From DASRHT01 sp035293765 (lineage in GTDB: Bacteria; Chloroflexota; Ktedonobacteria; Ktedonobacterales; Ktedonobacteraceae): a DNA stretch of 25,792 nucleotides. Every line of letters begins with the position of its first letter. Position 1 is the stretch's first letter. The notes below the pieces were generated by a model that did no database searches, was not told where the DNA came from, and was given only the letters and a program-made list of their open reading frames with translations. The position numbers were made by a program, and so were the translations under genes. The stretch is taken from positions 1-25,792 of the forward strand of contig DATGMF010000070.1 of NCBI GenBank assembly GCA_035293765.1. The letters run 5' to 3'. Shown here in pieces: positions 1 to 9,004 of the stretch.

Positions 1-226
1 CAAACGGCGGAGGCCCTTGTATGAACACCAGCGACGCGTTCGCTTTCAGACTCTGTTGGCTGGGGCACATGATCTCGTTTCCCTCTTCGATTGTTCAAGT
101 GCTTAAGTTGACGCCTAAGGGGGTGTCCCCGCTCATTCTTCTCCTCCCTCGCCCCCGAAGGGGGCAAAAAAGAAGAAGTAAATAGCCCTGCACCTATAAT
201 ATCAAGATTTGGACAACTTACATATT
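1..226. other. Left-edge region without a clear gene; two GC-rich hairpins
   Basis: I see no convincing gene here. Two short hairpins are visible: 119-130 (GGGG, loop GTGT, CCCC) and 151-165 (GCCCCC, loop GAA, GGGGGC). Read on the minus strand the second has a TTC-type loop, and it is preceded, not followed, by a T-run, so it is not a normal terminator for the cassette ending at 227. After the hairpins the minus strand reads GTCAACTTAAGCACTTGAAC, a layout reminiscent of an IS200/IS605 right end, but this is only resemblance. A minus-strand open frame begins with ATG at 70 behind a GAGGG and runs off the window; its 23 residues match nothing I know. Confidence 0.3.
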
Positions 227-1180
227 TTAAGAAAATTTCACTGTTGATAGGTGTTTACCGATGTACCCGATTATCAGTTGTTTTGTGCTTCCTTCCAGAT
301 AATAGTAAATACGCCAGTCAGCCGTAATGCGTATGTGCAGACTAAAGAGGCGCGTTTGCCCATCGGGGCAGGAAAATGTACGCTCCTTATCGTACTTGAG
401 TAATGTCGCTTCGCTATCCACAGATCCTTTTAGCTGGATATCAAATACTCCCCCCTCCTCCTGCCACTGTTGGAACGCCATCTCAAATTCGGCCAGTTTT
501 TTCGTGATAAGATGAAAAGGGCTATTTCCTGGGTGAAGCGATTGTAATATTTCGCCAACAGAATCACAAAATTGTAAGCTTGGAAATTGCTGCTCTCTAT
601 ATCGCCAGAGATCCGCTCCATCCTGTATATCCAGATTGAGACGCTCTTTAATCCATGTCGCATGCGTAACAATATGATCTTTATGGCTTGCGTGAGCAAC
701 TATTACATCTTCACTGAGGATCTCTCCCCCATCACTGTTCAGATAAATATGCGTGAGTTCAAGATGAGGGGCATGCCAGCAAGCATCGGACCGTATACTT
801 AACGCGAGTGTATCCAGGCAATAAGCGACGCCAAGCCCTATCGCACAATCTCCGTTGTAGAAAAAATCGGAGCTATCAACTCTATCTCTAACCGTATGAT
901 CATTGATATCAACGAGATAGGGCGCATGAAATGCCAGAGATTTGAAATAGCGCCGTGCTTCCCGATCTACTTCTTGGTCGTTAAGCCAGTGTACCAGCAG
1001 ATAGTCTGAAGCAAGTACTTCTGACCTCAAGTCCTGGTGAGTTCTTAATGATCTGCTGATACCTGCTCTGGTGGCTGCTATCATAGTGCCGATAAGGTCT
1101 GACATGCGTTGCCGAGCTTCCGGTTTATTTTTAGCGAGAGGTTGCAAAGAGAGCTCATTCAATACCATTTCCAATTCCAT
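227..1180 (-). CDS. Unrecognised third protein of a DUF262/AAA cassette, possible effector
   Basis: This 317-residue protein is not one I recognise by name. It has no signal peptide and no membrane segment, so it is probably cytosolic. The first 210 residues are mixed alpha/beta with no motif I can assign. The last 60 residues or so (about 256-317) contain strand-like stretches FSLHIRI, WRIYYYL and QLIIGYIGKHL, with basic residues placed as in RelE/ParE/HigB-type toxin folds; that is inference from pattern, not homology. It starts 20 bases after the stop of the AAA ATPase gene, behind GAGG, so it is the last gene of a three-gene operon. Its context suggests the accessory or effector part of a defence cassette. 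No terminator with a U-run was found after its stop. The coding call is firm; the function is open. Confidence 0.85.
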   Translation of the reverse strand: MELEMVLNELSLQPLAKNKPEARQRMSDLIGTMIAATRAGISRSLRTHQDLRSEVLASDYLLVHWLNDQEVDREARRYFKSLAFHAPYLVDINDHTVRDRVDSSDFFYNGDCAIGLGVAYCLDTLALSIRSDACWHAPHLELTHIYLNSDGGEILSEDVIVAHASHKDHIVTHATWIKERLNLDIQDGADLWRYREQQFPSLQFCDSVGEILQSLHPGNSPFHLITKKLAEFEMAFQQWQEEGGVFDIQLKGSVDSEATLLKYDKERTFSCPDGQTRLFSLHIRITADWRIYYYLEGSTKQLIIGYIGKHLSTVKFS

Positions 1181-1200
1181 AAACCACCCATCCTCTGGTT

Positions 1201-2361
1201 TTAATCTAAAAGAGCTTCCAAACTCTTATCCCATTCGTCAAAGAAGCCATCGGGCCAGCGATCTATGCGCCCATCGGACTTTATTTGGGGGGAAATAACC
1301 TGACATCGCCCATTTTCTTTGTGACGCTGGAAGAAATGGAGTTGCACATCATCTGATTGAAGCTTTCCATCATGGACAGCAACTCGAATGCCGTTTAAGA
1401 CGTGATCAGAATGCGTTTCCACAATAACTTGTACGCCGCTGTTTGCGGCCCGTGCCAGTAAATTACCCATTTGTGCCTGCCCTTTGGGGTGGAGGTGAGC
1501 TTCGGGGTTTTCGATCAGGAGCAGCGAACCAGGGCGAGCTGCTAATACCGCTACTAATATTGGCAAAACATAGGTAATACCAAAACCCACGTTTGTCGCG
1601 CGGTAATCACTGCTAAGCTCTTTTCCTGCAAAGGCAAATTGCAAAGTCATTGTATCCGTGACCGGGCTTTGAGTCAGCTTTATTCGAGCGCCTGGACTTA
1701 CTTCACCTAACCAGGCTTCCACCTGGTCCTCTAATGATGCTGAAACGGCATCCGGGTGTCTCACATTTGGGTTTATAACAGGTTCTTTACCAAAAAGAGC
1801 AAGAAAGTGAGCGGTATATTCCCCTCTGATGCCTATTTGCCTCCTTTGTCGGACAAGAAAATCTGAGGTCTCAAAAAAGCGCCGTGGGCCAACGCGCTCT
1901 GCTTGAAGATAATAAAAATCGCTCTCGCTAAAAAGACAAGAGTGATAGATCTCATCGGAGTGTGTGACCGAATCCGGAATGTTATCTAGCACGTCTTTCT
2001 CTCTGTTAGCTCCATCTTTATAGTCGAAGCTCCATGTTCCTCTCACCGCCATTTCCTGAGCTTCACTATCAGTTGCGTTGTGCGCAGTTATAGTACAGGT
2101 AAGATCAAACTTGATAATATCATCTGCTGCTGCCTCAAATAGTGCATCTTTGGCAGTACCTATATGAATTAGATCCCCATTTAATGCCAATCCTCTGGTC
2201 TGCAATAACTGTTGCTGATAGGATTGCCGCAACAAAAGCAGCGCCTGAATTGTCGAAGATTTCCCGGTTCCATTCAGCCCCGAAAGCAGTGTTAACGGTT
2301 TGAAAGCCAGTGTCTGTTTTTCAAAGCATTTGAAGTTCTGTAAAAATAATGAGGTTATCAT
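1201..2361 (-). CDS. AAA family ATPase, DUF3696 / AAA_21 type
   Basis: This 386-residue SMC/ABC-like ATPase belongs with the DUF3696-containing family seen in many phage-defence operons. The N-terminus reads as the usual beta-strand plus FKCF motif, followed by Walker A GLNGTGKS at residues 28-35. The Walker B-like strand LLLIENPEAHLHP has its acidic residue at about 284, and a following VETHSDHVLNGIR segment carries the usual switch histidine. The C-terminal PDGFFDEW segment is typical of DUF3696. There is no obvious fused nuclease (TOPRIM or HNH). The start codon overlaps the stop of the DUF262 gene in an ATGA, implying coupled translation and probably a complex. I infer a sensor or motor role; the molecular target is unknown. 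Confidence 0.9.
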   Translation of the reverse strand: MITSLFLQNFKCFEKQTLAFKPLTLLSGLNGTGKSSTIQALLLLRQSYQQQLLQTRGLALNGDLIHIGTAKDALFEAAADDIIKFDLTCTITAHNATDSEAQEMAVRGTWSFDYKDGANREKDVLDNIPDSVTHSDEIYHSCLFSESDFYYLQAERVGPRRFFETSDFLVRQRRQIGIRGEYTAHFLALFGKEPVINPNVRHPDAVSASLEDQVEAWLGEVSPGARIKLTQSPVTDTMTLQFAFAGKELSSDYRATNVGFGITYVLPILVAVLAARPGSLLLIENPEAHLHPKGQAQMGNLLARAANSGVQVIVETHSDHVLNGIRVAVHDGKLQSDDVQLHFFQRHKENGRCQVISPQIKSDGRIDRWPDGFFDEWDKSLEALLD

Positions 2362-3509
2362 GCCAGCACCTCTTGAATCAATTGCTCAATGGCGCTGAAG
2401 CGCAGTTTGACTTTGCCAATGTCGCCCGTTCCCTGTGAGATTGCGCTATGAAAAGCAGAATCATGCATGAGCTTTATGAACGCATTTTGTAATGCAGTTT
2501 TTCTTGCTTGCAAAAGCCGGATTTGCTCGTCGCTGAGTTTGCTCAAATTGATAGACCAGCTTTCAAACAGGGCTTTGTTGATGGGGGAGCGTGGCGCTGT
2601 TGGCTTAAATCGCTTACGGAATGCATCTCTGCCGAAAATATCATAAGCTGCAATCATTGCACGCAAAAAACGCTTTCGAAGCTGCTCTATTTCGCCATCT
2701 GATAGCTTGTTAATAGCAGCCATACTCTTATTCAGAAAGCTATCCAGATCTTTTTCGTATTGAGTGTATGGTGTCATGGTGAAGGCCAGAAAACGTAAGA
2801 CACATTCGCGATCAGCCATACGATCATCGCTGATACCATTATCAATCGCCTTTTTAAACTCAGGCGTGTTAGCCAGCCTTAAAAGTAATTTGCTCGCTTT
2901 GCCCTGGTTAAGCGCGTGGCGAATCTCCTGTCCTGAAAGTGGCAACCCACCTGTATTAATGCGCTTGAAAATGTTGAATTTGACCTCATCGGGCGTTCCC
3001 TGTTCAATAAGGAACATCGTCACTTGCGTTTCATTAATACGACGCTGATACATACGGTGCAGCTCGCTGTATGTCTTCCCCTCAAGCTGTTTGAGATAAT
3101 CAAGGTTACTTAACCGTAGAGTTTTATCAATCGCAAATTCTTTTAAAGTGGTCAGGCGTTGGAGACCATCGACGACGAGCCATTTTTCGTCGTTTGTGGC
3201 GTCCATATAGAATGCAGGCAGGGGGATACGAATAAGGATGGATTCGATCAGTTTACTACGCGATTCGCTTTTCCAGATACCGGCTTTCCGCTGAAAATCG
3301 GGTGCCAGATCAATTGCTCCGTCTTCAATTCTTGAGAGCAGCAGATCGATAGTTAGTAGTTTGGTACTTAATCGAATATTTGTAGGATCAAAAGGCGCAT
3401 TAATAGTTTCATTGCTGCCATAATCCTCAGTTTCCACCCCTGTACCATTATCGGGAATCCATTCTTCCTCATAATTCTCTTCTGATTCCGATAAATCTCT
3501 CAACGTCAT
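2358..3509 (-). CDS. DUF262 (ParB/GmrSD-like) family protein
   Basis: This 383-residue protein carries the DUF262 signature: PDFQR at residues 70-74, a following W, the LIES.L.RIPLP segment, and DGLQRLTT at 114-121, where most family members have DGQQR. DUF262 domains have a ParB/Srx-like nucleotide-binding fold and occur in GmrSD-type modification-dependent restriction enzymes and other defence systems. The usual C-terminal DUF1524 HNH nuclease is not visible; residues 200-383 are helical. The N-terminal 30 residues are strongly acidic. The start is supported by AAGGA eight bases upstream. It is the first gene of the three-gene minus-strand operon and shares four bases with the ATPase gene. 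The family call is strong, and a defence role is inferred from context. Confidence 0.9.
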   Translation of the reverse strand: MTLRDLSESEENYEEEWIPDNGTGVETEDYGSNETINAPFDPTNIRLSTKLLTIDLLLSRIEDGAIDLAPDFQRKAGIWKSESRSKLIESILIRIPLPAFYMDATNDEKWLVVDGLQRLTTLKEFAIDKTLRLSNLDYLKQLEGKTYSELHRMYQRRINETQVTMFLIEQGTPDEVKFNIFKRINTGGLPLSGQEIRHALNQGKASKLLLRLANTPEFKKAIDNGISDDRMADRECVLRFLAFTMTPYTQYEKDLDSFLNKSMAAINKLSDGEIEQLRKRFLRAMIAAYDIFGRDAFRKRFKPTAPRSPINKALFESWSINLSKLSDEQIRLLQARKTALQNAFIKLMHDSAFHSAISQGTGDIGKVKLRFSAIEQLIQEVLA

Positions 3510-3552
3510 GACGCTATTCCTTGATTCGTTCTATCGAACTATATTTGATTGC

Positions 3553-3594
3553 TAAACCATACGGTTTTAGACTCTGCGCTATTATAATGGTTTA
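3553..3594. repeat. Inverted TAAACC repeats around the cassette promoter (operator candidate)
   Basis: TAAACCAT at 3553-3560 is repeated in inverted form as ATGGTTTA at 3587-3594, and a third related arm GGTTTTA lies at 3563-3569. The arms bracket the -10 box and the expected transcription start of the DUF262 operon, the usual place for a repressor. No regulator gene is adjacent, so one cassette protein or a distant factor would have to bind. Confidence 0.4.
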
Positions 3595-3609
3595 TCGCTA
3601 TTGCTGCAA
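3581..3609 (-). promoter_or_regulatory. Probable sigma70-type promoter of the DUF262 cassette
   Basis: On the minus strand TTGCAG (3609-3604) is followed after 17 bases by a perfect TATAAT (3586-3581), giving an expected start near 3574 and a leader of about 65 bases to the DUF262 ATG. The -10 lies inside ATTATAAT, which is self-complementary, so a second -10 faces the plus strand but lacks a good -35. Confidence 0.55.
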
Positions 3610-3687
3610 GGTTTTTTTAAGGTTCAAGGCAGCATTACGGGAGAGATGGGAAAACTAAAAAGCTCTTTGGAGGGGGTAGCTCGTCGT

Positions 3688-3716
3688 TTGACAAAGCCCC
3701 CCCGCTATGTTACTCT
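3688..3716 (+). promoter_or_regulatory. Probable promoter upstream of a short terminated transcript and mnmA
   Basis: A perfect TTGACA at 3688-3693 is followed after exactly 17 bases by TACTCT at 3711-3716 (four of six matches to TATAAT). Transcription would begin near 3723 and meet an intrinsic terminator about 95 bases later, upstream of mnmA. Confidence 0.5.
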
Positions 3717-3722
3717 TAACGT

Positions 3723-3819
3723 GGCAAGAAGGGCATCATCTATCCTGCTACGCTACCCGATATACATCTTTAAGCGTGAAAGTACGAAGGCTAGCCCAGC
3801 AAATGGCTAGTCCTTTTTT
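3723..3819 (+). ncRNA. Candidate small RNA or attenuated mnmA leader
   Basis: The interval between the expected start of the TTGACA promoter and the terminator would give a transcript of about 95 nucleotides. It does not resemble any small RNA or riboswitch that I know. It could be a free small RNA or a leader that controls read-through into mnmA. An alternative is a 69-codon open frame (3601-3810) ending inside the terminator stem, but it begins upstream of the promoter, lacks a good ribosome site and has an unconvincing composition. Confidence is limited because the boundaries are inferred from motifs only. Confidence 0.3.
3787..3819 (+). terminator. Intrinsic terminator upstream of mnmA
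   Basis: The stem AAGG-CTAGCC pairs with GGCTAG-(T)-CCTT, with one bulged T and a loop of eight bases, and is followed directly by a run of T on the plus strand. It sits about 57 bases before the mnmA start, so it either ends an upstream small transcript or attenuates mnmA. Confidence 0.65.
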
Positions 3820-3875
3820 CTACATAACTGGCGTCCTACGTTCAGCATGTCTATAACACTATACAGGAAAAAACT

Positions 3876-5038
3876 ATGGCACGAATAGTCGTCGCGATGA
3901 GCGGCGGCGTGGATAGCTCGGTCGCCGCCGCTCTCCTCAAGGAGCAAGGGCATGAGGTGATTGGCATGATGCTGCGCCTCTGGTCGGAACCGGGCACAAT
4001 TGAAGATGACGGCGTTGAGCGCGTCGTGCAGAATAAGTGCTGCTCCCTGGAAGCGGTCGATGACGCCAGGCGAGTTGCGCGCATGCTTGACATGCCGTTT
4101 TATCTGGTTAACGTGGAGCAGGAGTTTAAGCACAGGATCGTCGATTCCTTCTACGAGGATTATGTGGCCGGACGCACTCCCAATCCCTGCCTGACCTGTA
4201 ACCGCCATATTCGCTTTACGGTGCTGCTCAATCGGGCGCTGGCACTGGAGGCCGATTACCTGGCGACGGGCCATTATGTGCGCGTGGATGATCATCCCCT
4301 TACAGGCAAGCGGCGGCTGCGGCGCGCCGTTGATCGCGAGAAAGATCAGTCGTATGTGTTGCACGTCCTGAATCAGCACCAGCTTGCGCACGCCTGCTTC
4401 CCTCTGGGTGGCTACACCAAGCCCGAGGTACGAGCAATGGCGGCTCAGCGCGGCATGGCGGTGGCAACGAAGGCAGAGAGCCAGGAAATATGTTTTGTGG
4501 CGAATAACGATTATCGTGGCTTTATTGATCGCTACGCGGCAACAAAGGCTGCCGAATCGCTGGTGATGGTGGGGGCGGGAGTTGCGTCTACGGGGGCAGC
4601 GCCGCTGATTGCGATCCCTAAGCCCGGCCCAATTTATGACCAGCAGGGCAGTGTCGTTGGTCGCCATCGTGGCCTGGCTTACTATACGATTGGGCAGCGC
4701 AAGGGGCTTGGCATTACCTCTGCGGAACCACTGCACGTCCTCAAGATCGACGCGGCCAATAACGCGCTTATCGTCGGACCCGCGGCGGCGCTGGAGCAGC
4801 GCGAGTTTATCGTTGGCAATATGCATTACGTCAGTGGCGAGACGCCCGTTCAGCCGTTTGAGGCGCGGGTCCGCGTGCGTTACAAGGCGCCAGAGCAGCC
4901 CGCGCTGGTCACTCCCCTTGAGCATGGACGCGTGCATGTTGCTCTGGCAAACCCGCAGCGCGCCATTACGCCAGGGCAGGCGGCAGTTTTTTATGGTGGC
5001 GAGGATGGTGACGAGGTGTTGTGCGGAGGAATCATTGC

Positions 5039-5042
<4 letters not shown>
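3876..5042 (+). CDS. mnmA: tRNA-specific 2-thiouridylase MnmA
   Basis: MnmA activates U34 of Lys, Glu and Gln tRNAs by adenylation and installs sulphur to give 2-thiouridine, in the cytosol. The 388-residue product is of usual length. The PP-loop SGGVDSS lies at residues 9-15, the first catalytic cysteine is C105 in NPCLTCN, and the second is C206 in QEICFV. The C-terminal beta-barrel with the GQRKGLGI motif follows. The start is preceded by AGGA at suitable spacing. Its TGA stop overlaps the lepA ATG, so two translation-related genes form one operon. A promoter plus terminator lie directly upstream, which may mean its transcription is attenuated. Identity is very secure. Confidence 0.97.
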
Positions 5043-6856
<1,814 letters not shown>

Positions 6857-6874
6857 ATATGTTTGTCTTAACGT

Positions 6875-6930
6875 TATTGCGATGAAAAATGGCTTTTCAC
6901 GTCAGCGAAAAGCCATTTTTCATCGCAATA
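6875..6930. terminator. 24-bp perfect hairpin, bidirectional terminator between lepA and the GAF gene
   Basis: The arms 6875-6898 and 6907-6930 are exact reverse complements around an eight-base loop. The inner part is AAAAATGGCTTTTC against its complement, so both strands have A-rich 5' and T-rich 3' arms, the layout of a bidirectional intrinsic terminator. It separates lepA (plus) from the convergent GAF gene (minus). Confidence 0.85.
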
Positions 6931-6940
6931 TTGCCCTTTC

Positions 6941-7537
6941 TCAAGGGTTGAGGCGCACGCCCCAGAAGGCATCCATCACGCCGTGATAGGAGTTTTTCAC
7001 ACTCTCGTAAAGGCGAGCGTTTTCAATGGCAAGCCCCGCCAGGCTCGCCAGCACTGAAAGGAACTGCATGTCGTCTTCGTTAAAAGTCGTCTTCTCGGCG
7101 GTGTAGACGCGCAATACGCCAATTGCGTTGCCATGCACCTCAAGCGGTACGACTAAAATGGAGACCAGCCCTTCAAGGCGGGCCGCCTCCTGATACTGGA
7201 AACGGGGATCGATTCGGGCGTCTGCAACATAAACCGGGGAGCCTTGCAGCGCCTCACTATCAATAGAACTACGTGCGACATCAACTGGCCCCTTAGCCAG
7301 GTAGTTGCTGCTTAATCCATAAACGGCACTCAGGCGGAGCTGGCCGGTGTCGGCATCAAATAAGCGCAGGGCACAAGCCTTCACCAGCATTGCTTCGGTG
7401 ATGCTTGTTACCACACTCTGTAACACCTGATCGAGTTCAAGGCTTGATGAGATCGTCAAAGCCGCCTGGTACAGGGCCGTGTAGTAGTCACGATGTGTAC
7501 GTGGTGGAGGGCTTGCAGCGTTAAAATCTGTTGCCAT
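6941..7537 (-). CDS. Stand-alone GAF domain protein
   Basis: This 198-residue protein contains one GAF domain at about residues 28-178, beginning with the helix ALTISSSLELDQVLQSVV and ending with the FLSVLASLAGLAIENARLYE helix typical of GAF sensors. GAF domains bind small ligands, nucleotides or chromophores. No kinase, HD-GYP or GGDEF output follows, so it must act through a partner or as a ligand-binding regulator; none is encoded next to it. No signal peptide is seen. GGGAGG lies eight bases before the ATG. An inverted repeat covers its likely promoter. The domain is clear, but its ligand and output are unknown. Confidence 0.85.
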   Translation of the reverse strand: MATDFNAASPPPRTHRDYYTALYQAALTISSSLELDQVLQSVVTSITEAMLVKACALRLFDADTGQLRLSAVYGLSSNYLAKGPVDVARSSIDSEALQGSPVYVADARIDPRFQYQEAARLEGLVSILVVPLEVHGNAIGVLRVYTAEKTTFNEDDMQFLSVLASLAGLAIENARLYESVKNSYHGVMDAFWGVRLNP

Positions 7538-7601
7538 CGTTATAACCTCCCCGAATGATCTCTACTTACTTACTTAGTAAACACGCGAGCATACATATAG
7601 T

Positions 7602-7625
7602 AATACGTATTGTAGCATACGTATT
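7602..7625 (-). promoter_or_regulatory. Operator-like inverted repeat overlapping an extended -10 of the GAF gene
   Basis: AATACGTAT (7602-7610) and ATACGTATT (7617-7625) form a perfect 9-bp inverted repeat with a six-base spacer. On the minus strand the centre reads TGCTACAAT, an extended -10 (TACAAT at 7614-7609) with a weak -35 near 7637-7632. A protein bound to the repeat would block this promoter. The GAF start is about 65 bases downstream of the expected start of transcription. Confidence 0.45.
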
Positions 7626-7711
7626 TGGATAAGGAAAATATGAAGAGATCATTCTGGACCAGCCTGTATGGCTGTGTTTTGCAATGGAACAGTTTTTACT
7701 GCCTGAAGCCG

Positions 7712-8221
7712 TCAAGCGGTGTTAGCTTGAGAGGGGGCAGGGTCCTGTACAAGCCAGACGCGGCAGGGAGCATTAGCGAGCACGTAGGGTATGGTTTTGC
7801 CCAGGATATGATTGGCGTTGCTATCCTGGCGCACAAAGCCGATGAGAAGAAGAGCGCAGTGGTGATCTTTGGCCTCGTCAACAATGGCGGTGCCCGCGTC
7901 TCGCGCCTGAACTACCTCTGCAATGGCTTCACACCCCACTCGTTCCGCGATCTCCATAGCGGAACTCAGGAGCCTGTCGGCCCGCTCGGACTCGTTGGTG
8001 AGAACGGCTTTCAAGGGCAAAGCGCGTGGGACTTCAATAACGTGTACCAGATGAACTTTACGTTTGGCACCCTTCGCCATCTGGCAACCCAGATAGACCA
8101 GATTAAAATCAAGTTTGTCCCCACCGATGACAATGGCAATGTCGCCGGTGGCGCCTTCTCCCAGAGCCGATTTGCTGATCTCAGCTTCCCCTTTAGCTCT
8201 GGAACCCCATAAGTGAACCAT
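7712..8221 (-). CDS. Universal stress protein (UspA) family
   Basis: The 169-residue product fits the UspA alpha/beta fold: an initial strand IAIVIGG, a KVHLVHVIEVP strand, the AEVV.ARDAGTAIVDEAKDHHCALLLIG segment and the terminal APCRVWLV strand. Usp proteins are cytosolic, often dimeric and stress-induced. The usual ATP-binding signature G-2x-G-9x-G-(S/T) is degenerate here, reading GFVRQDSNANHILGKT, so this member may not bind ATP. About 30 residues precede the first strand. I chose the ATG at 8221 because GAGGGG lies nine bases before it; an in-frame ATG at 8248 lacks a site. It lies downstream of the clpS homologue on the same strand. Long open frames also exist on the opposite strand but do not look like protein. 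Confidence 0.85.
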   Translation of the reverse strand: MVHLWGSRAKGEAEISKSALGEGATGDIAIVIGGDKLDFNLVYLGCQMAKGAKRKVHLVHVIEVPRALPLKAVLTNESERADRLLSSAMEIAERVGCEAIAEVVQARDAGTAIVDEAKDHHCALLLIGFVRQDSNANHILGKTIPYVLANAPCRVWLVQDPAPSQANTA

Positions 8222-8382
8222 GATTTTCTTCCCCTCTTGCTTGAGCATTACATCGTGTCATCGAGCACTTTCGTGCCTGCTCGCTCTTTCCAGGATAGGC
8301 GATGCCCGCTATCCAAGATATTTGAATTCTAATCTCTGAGTGCTCAGACGTCAATAGCGCGTACATTTGGGTATGCCTCTGG

Positions 8383-8691
8383 TTAGTCTGGTTCTATTGT
8401 GGCTGTAAGGTTATAACTGAGCAGGCGCTCCTGGTAATATTCGGCGGCCTCTTTGGGGCAGACGATGACAATCGCGTTGCCCGTCAGATGTGCGGTGAGC
8501 ATAATGCGCTCGGCCTCGGGAATGGTCAGGCTGTTCACCGATTTCACCAGCGCGACCACAACGTACAGCATATCATTGACATCATCGTCATAGAGAATAA
8601 CTTTATAAGGCGGAAGCAGTTCTGTACGCTGGCGTACAATCTCCTCCGGTTTAATCTGTTGATGCGGATGCCGTTGATCATCTATGAACAT
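8383..8691 (-). CDS. clpS: ClpS-like ATP-dependent Clp protease adaptor
   Basis: ClpS binds N-end-rule substrates and hands them to the ClpA or ClpC unfoldase. This 102-residue product has the core YKVILYDDDVNDM, corresponding to the conserved Asp pair that grips the substrate N-terminus, and MLTAHLTG, which places the conserved His of the same pocket. The C-terminal EAAEYYQERLLSYNLTATIEPD matches the family end. The N-terminal 30 residues form the usual flexible tail. GGAGAG just upstream supports the ATG at 8691 over one at 8730. No clpA or clpC gene is nearby; the next gene on the strand is the universal stress protein, which suggests a shared stress context. The family call is good, and the partner is unknown. 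Confidence 0.85.
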   Translation of the reverse strand: MFIDDQRHPHQQIKPEEIVRQRTELLPPYKVILYDDDVNDMLYVVVALVKSVNSLTIPEAERIMLTAHLTGNAIVIVCPKEAAEYYQERLLSYNLTATIEPD

Positions 8692-8890
8692 TGTGCTCTC
8701 CAAAGGGAAATACTCCCGGACAAACAGCATAATTTGTGGCTCTTACCATACCAAATCTATTGTAACCAAGTGTTGCGCATTTTACCAGTGCCCTGACAAT
8801 ATTGCCGGGGCAAGCGTGAAATCACCTCTCGCCGGAGTGATTGTTTGTGGCTCGAATGCCATCGCGATCAGGGATAGAGGGAGGTGGCTC

Positions 8891-8919
8891 TAGACAGGGT
8901 TGCTATCGTCCCGTATGAT
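8891..8919 (+). promoter_or_regulatory. Probable hisD promoter
   Basis: TAGACA (8891-8896, five of six matches to TTGACA) is followed after 17 bases by TATGAT (8914-8919). Transcription would start near 8926, giving a leader of about 80 bases before hisD. No his leader peptide or T-box was recognised in it. Confidence 0.5.
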
Positions 8920-9004
8920 GCTAGTACGAGGCGATTACGGAGGTTTTCGCTACCCTCACCCCTGGCGAACGAAATATTTTTGCAGAAGATAGAGGAAACG
9001 AGCG

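Noticed and set aside
151..165. GCCCCC/GGGGGC hairpin as the terminator of the defence cassette
   Set aside because: On the minus strand the T-run lies before the hairpin, not after it, so it cannot act as an intrinsic terminator in that direction.
3601..3810. A 69-codon frame upstream of mnmA
   Set aside because: It starts before the only good promoter, has no clear ribosome site, ends inside a terminator stem, and its product has no recognisable features.
7625..8212. A 195-codon open frame on the plus strand opposite the universal stress protein gene
   Set aside because: It is antisense to a gene with clear UspA-family features, and its own translation shows no recognisable domain. Its ATG has only a weak upstream site.
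8293..8314. GGATAG/CTATCC hairpin between the universal stress protein gene and clpS as a terminator
   Set aside because: Six base pairs only and no T-run on either strand.
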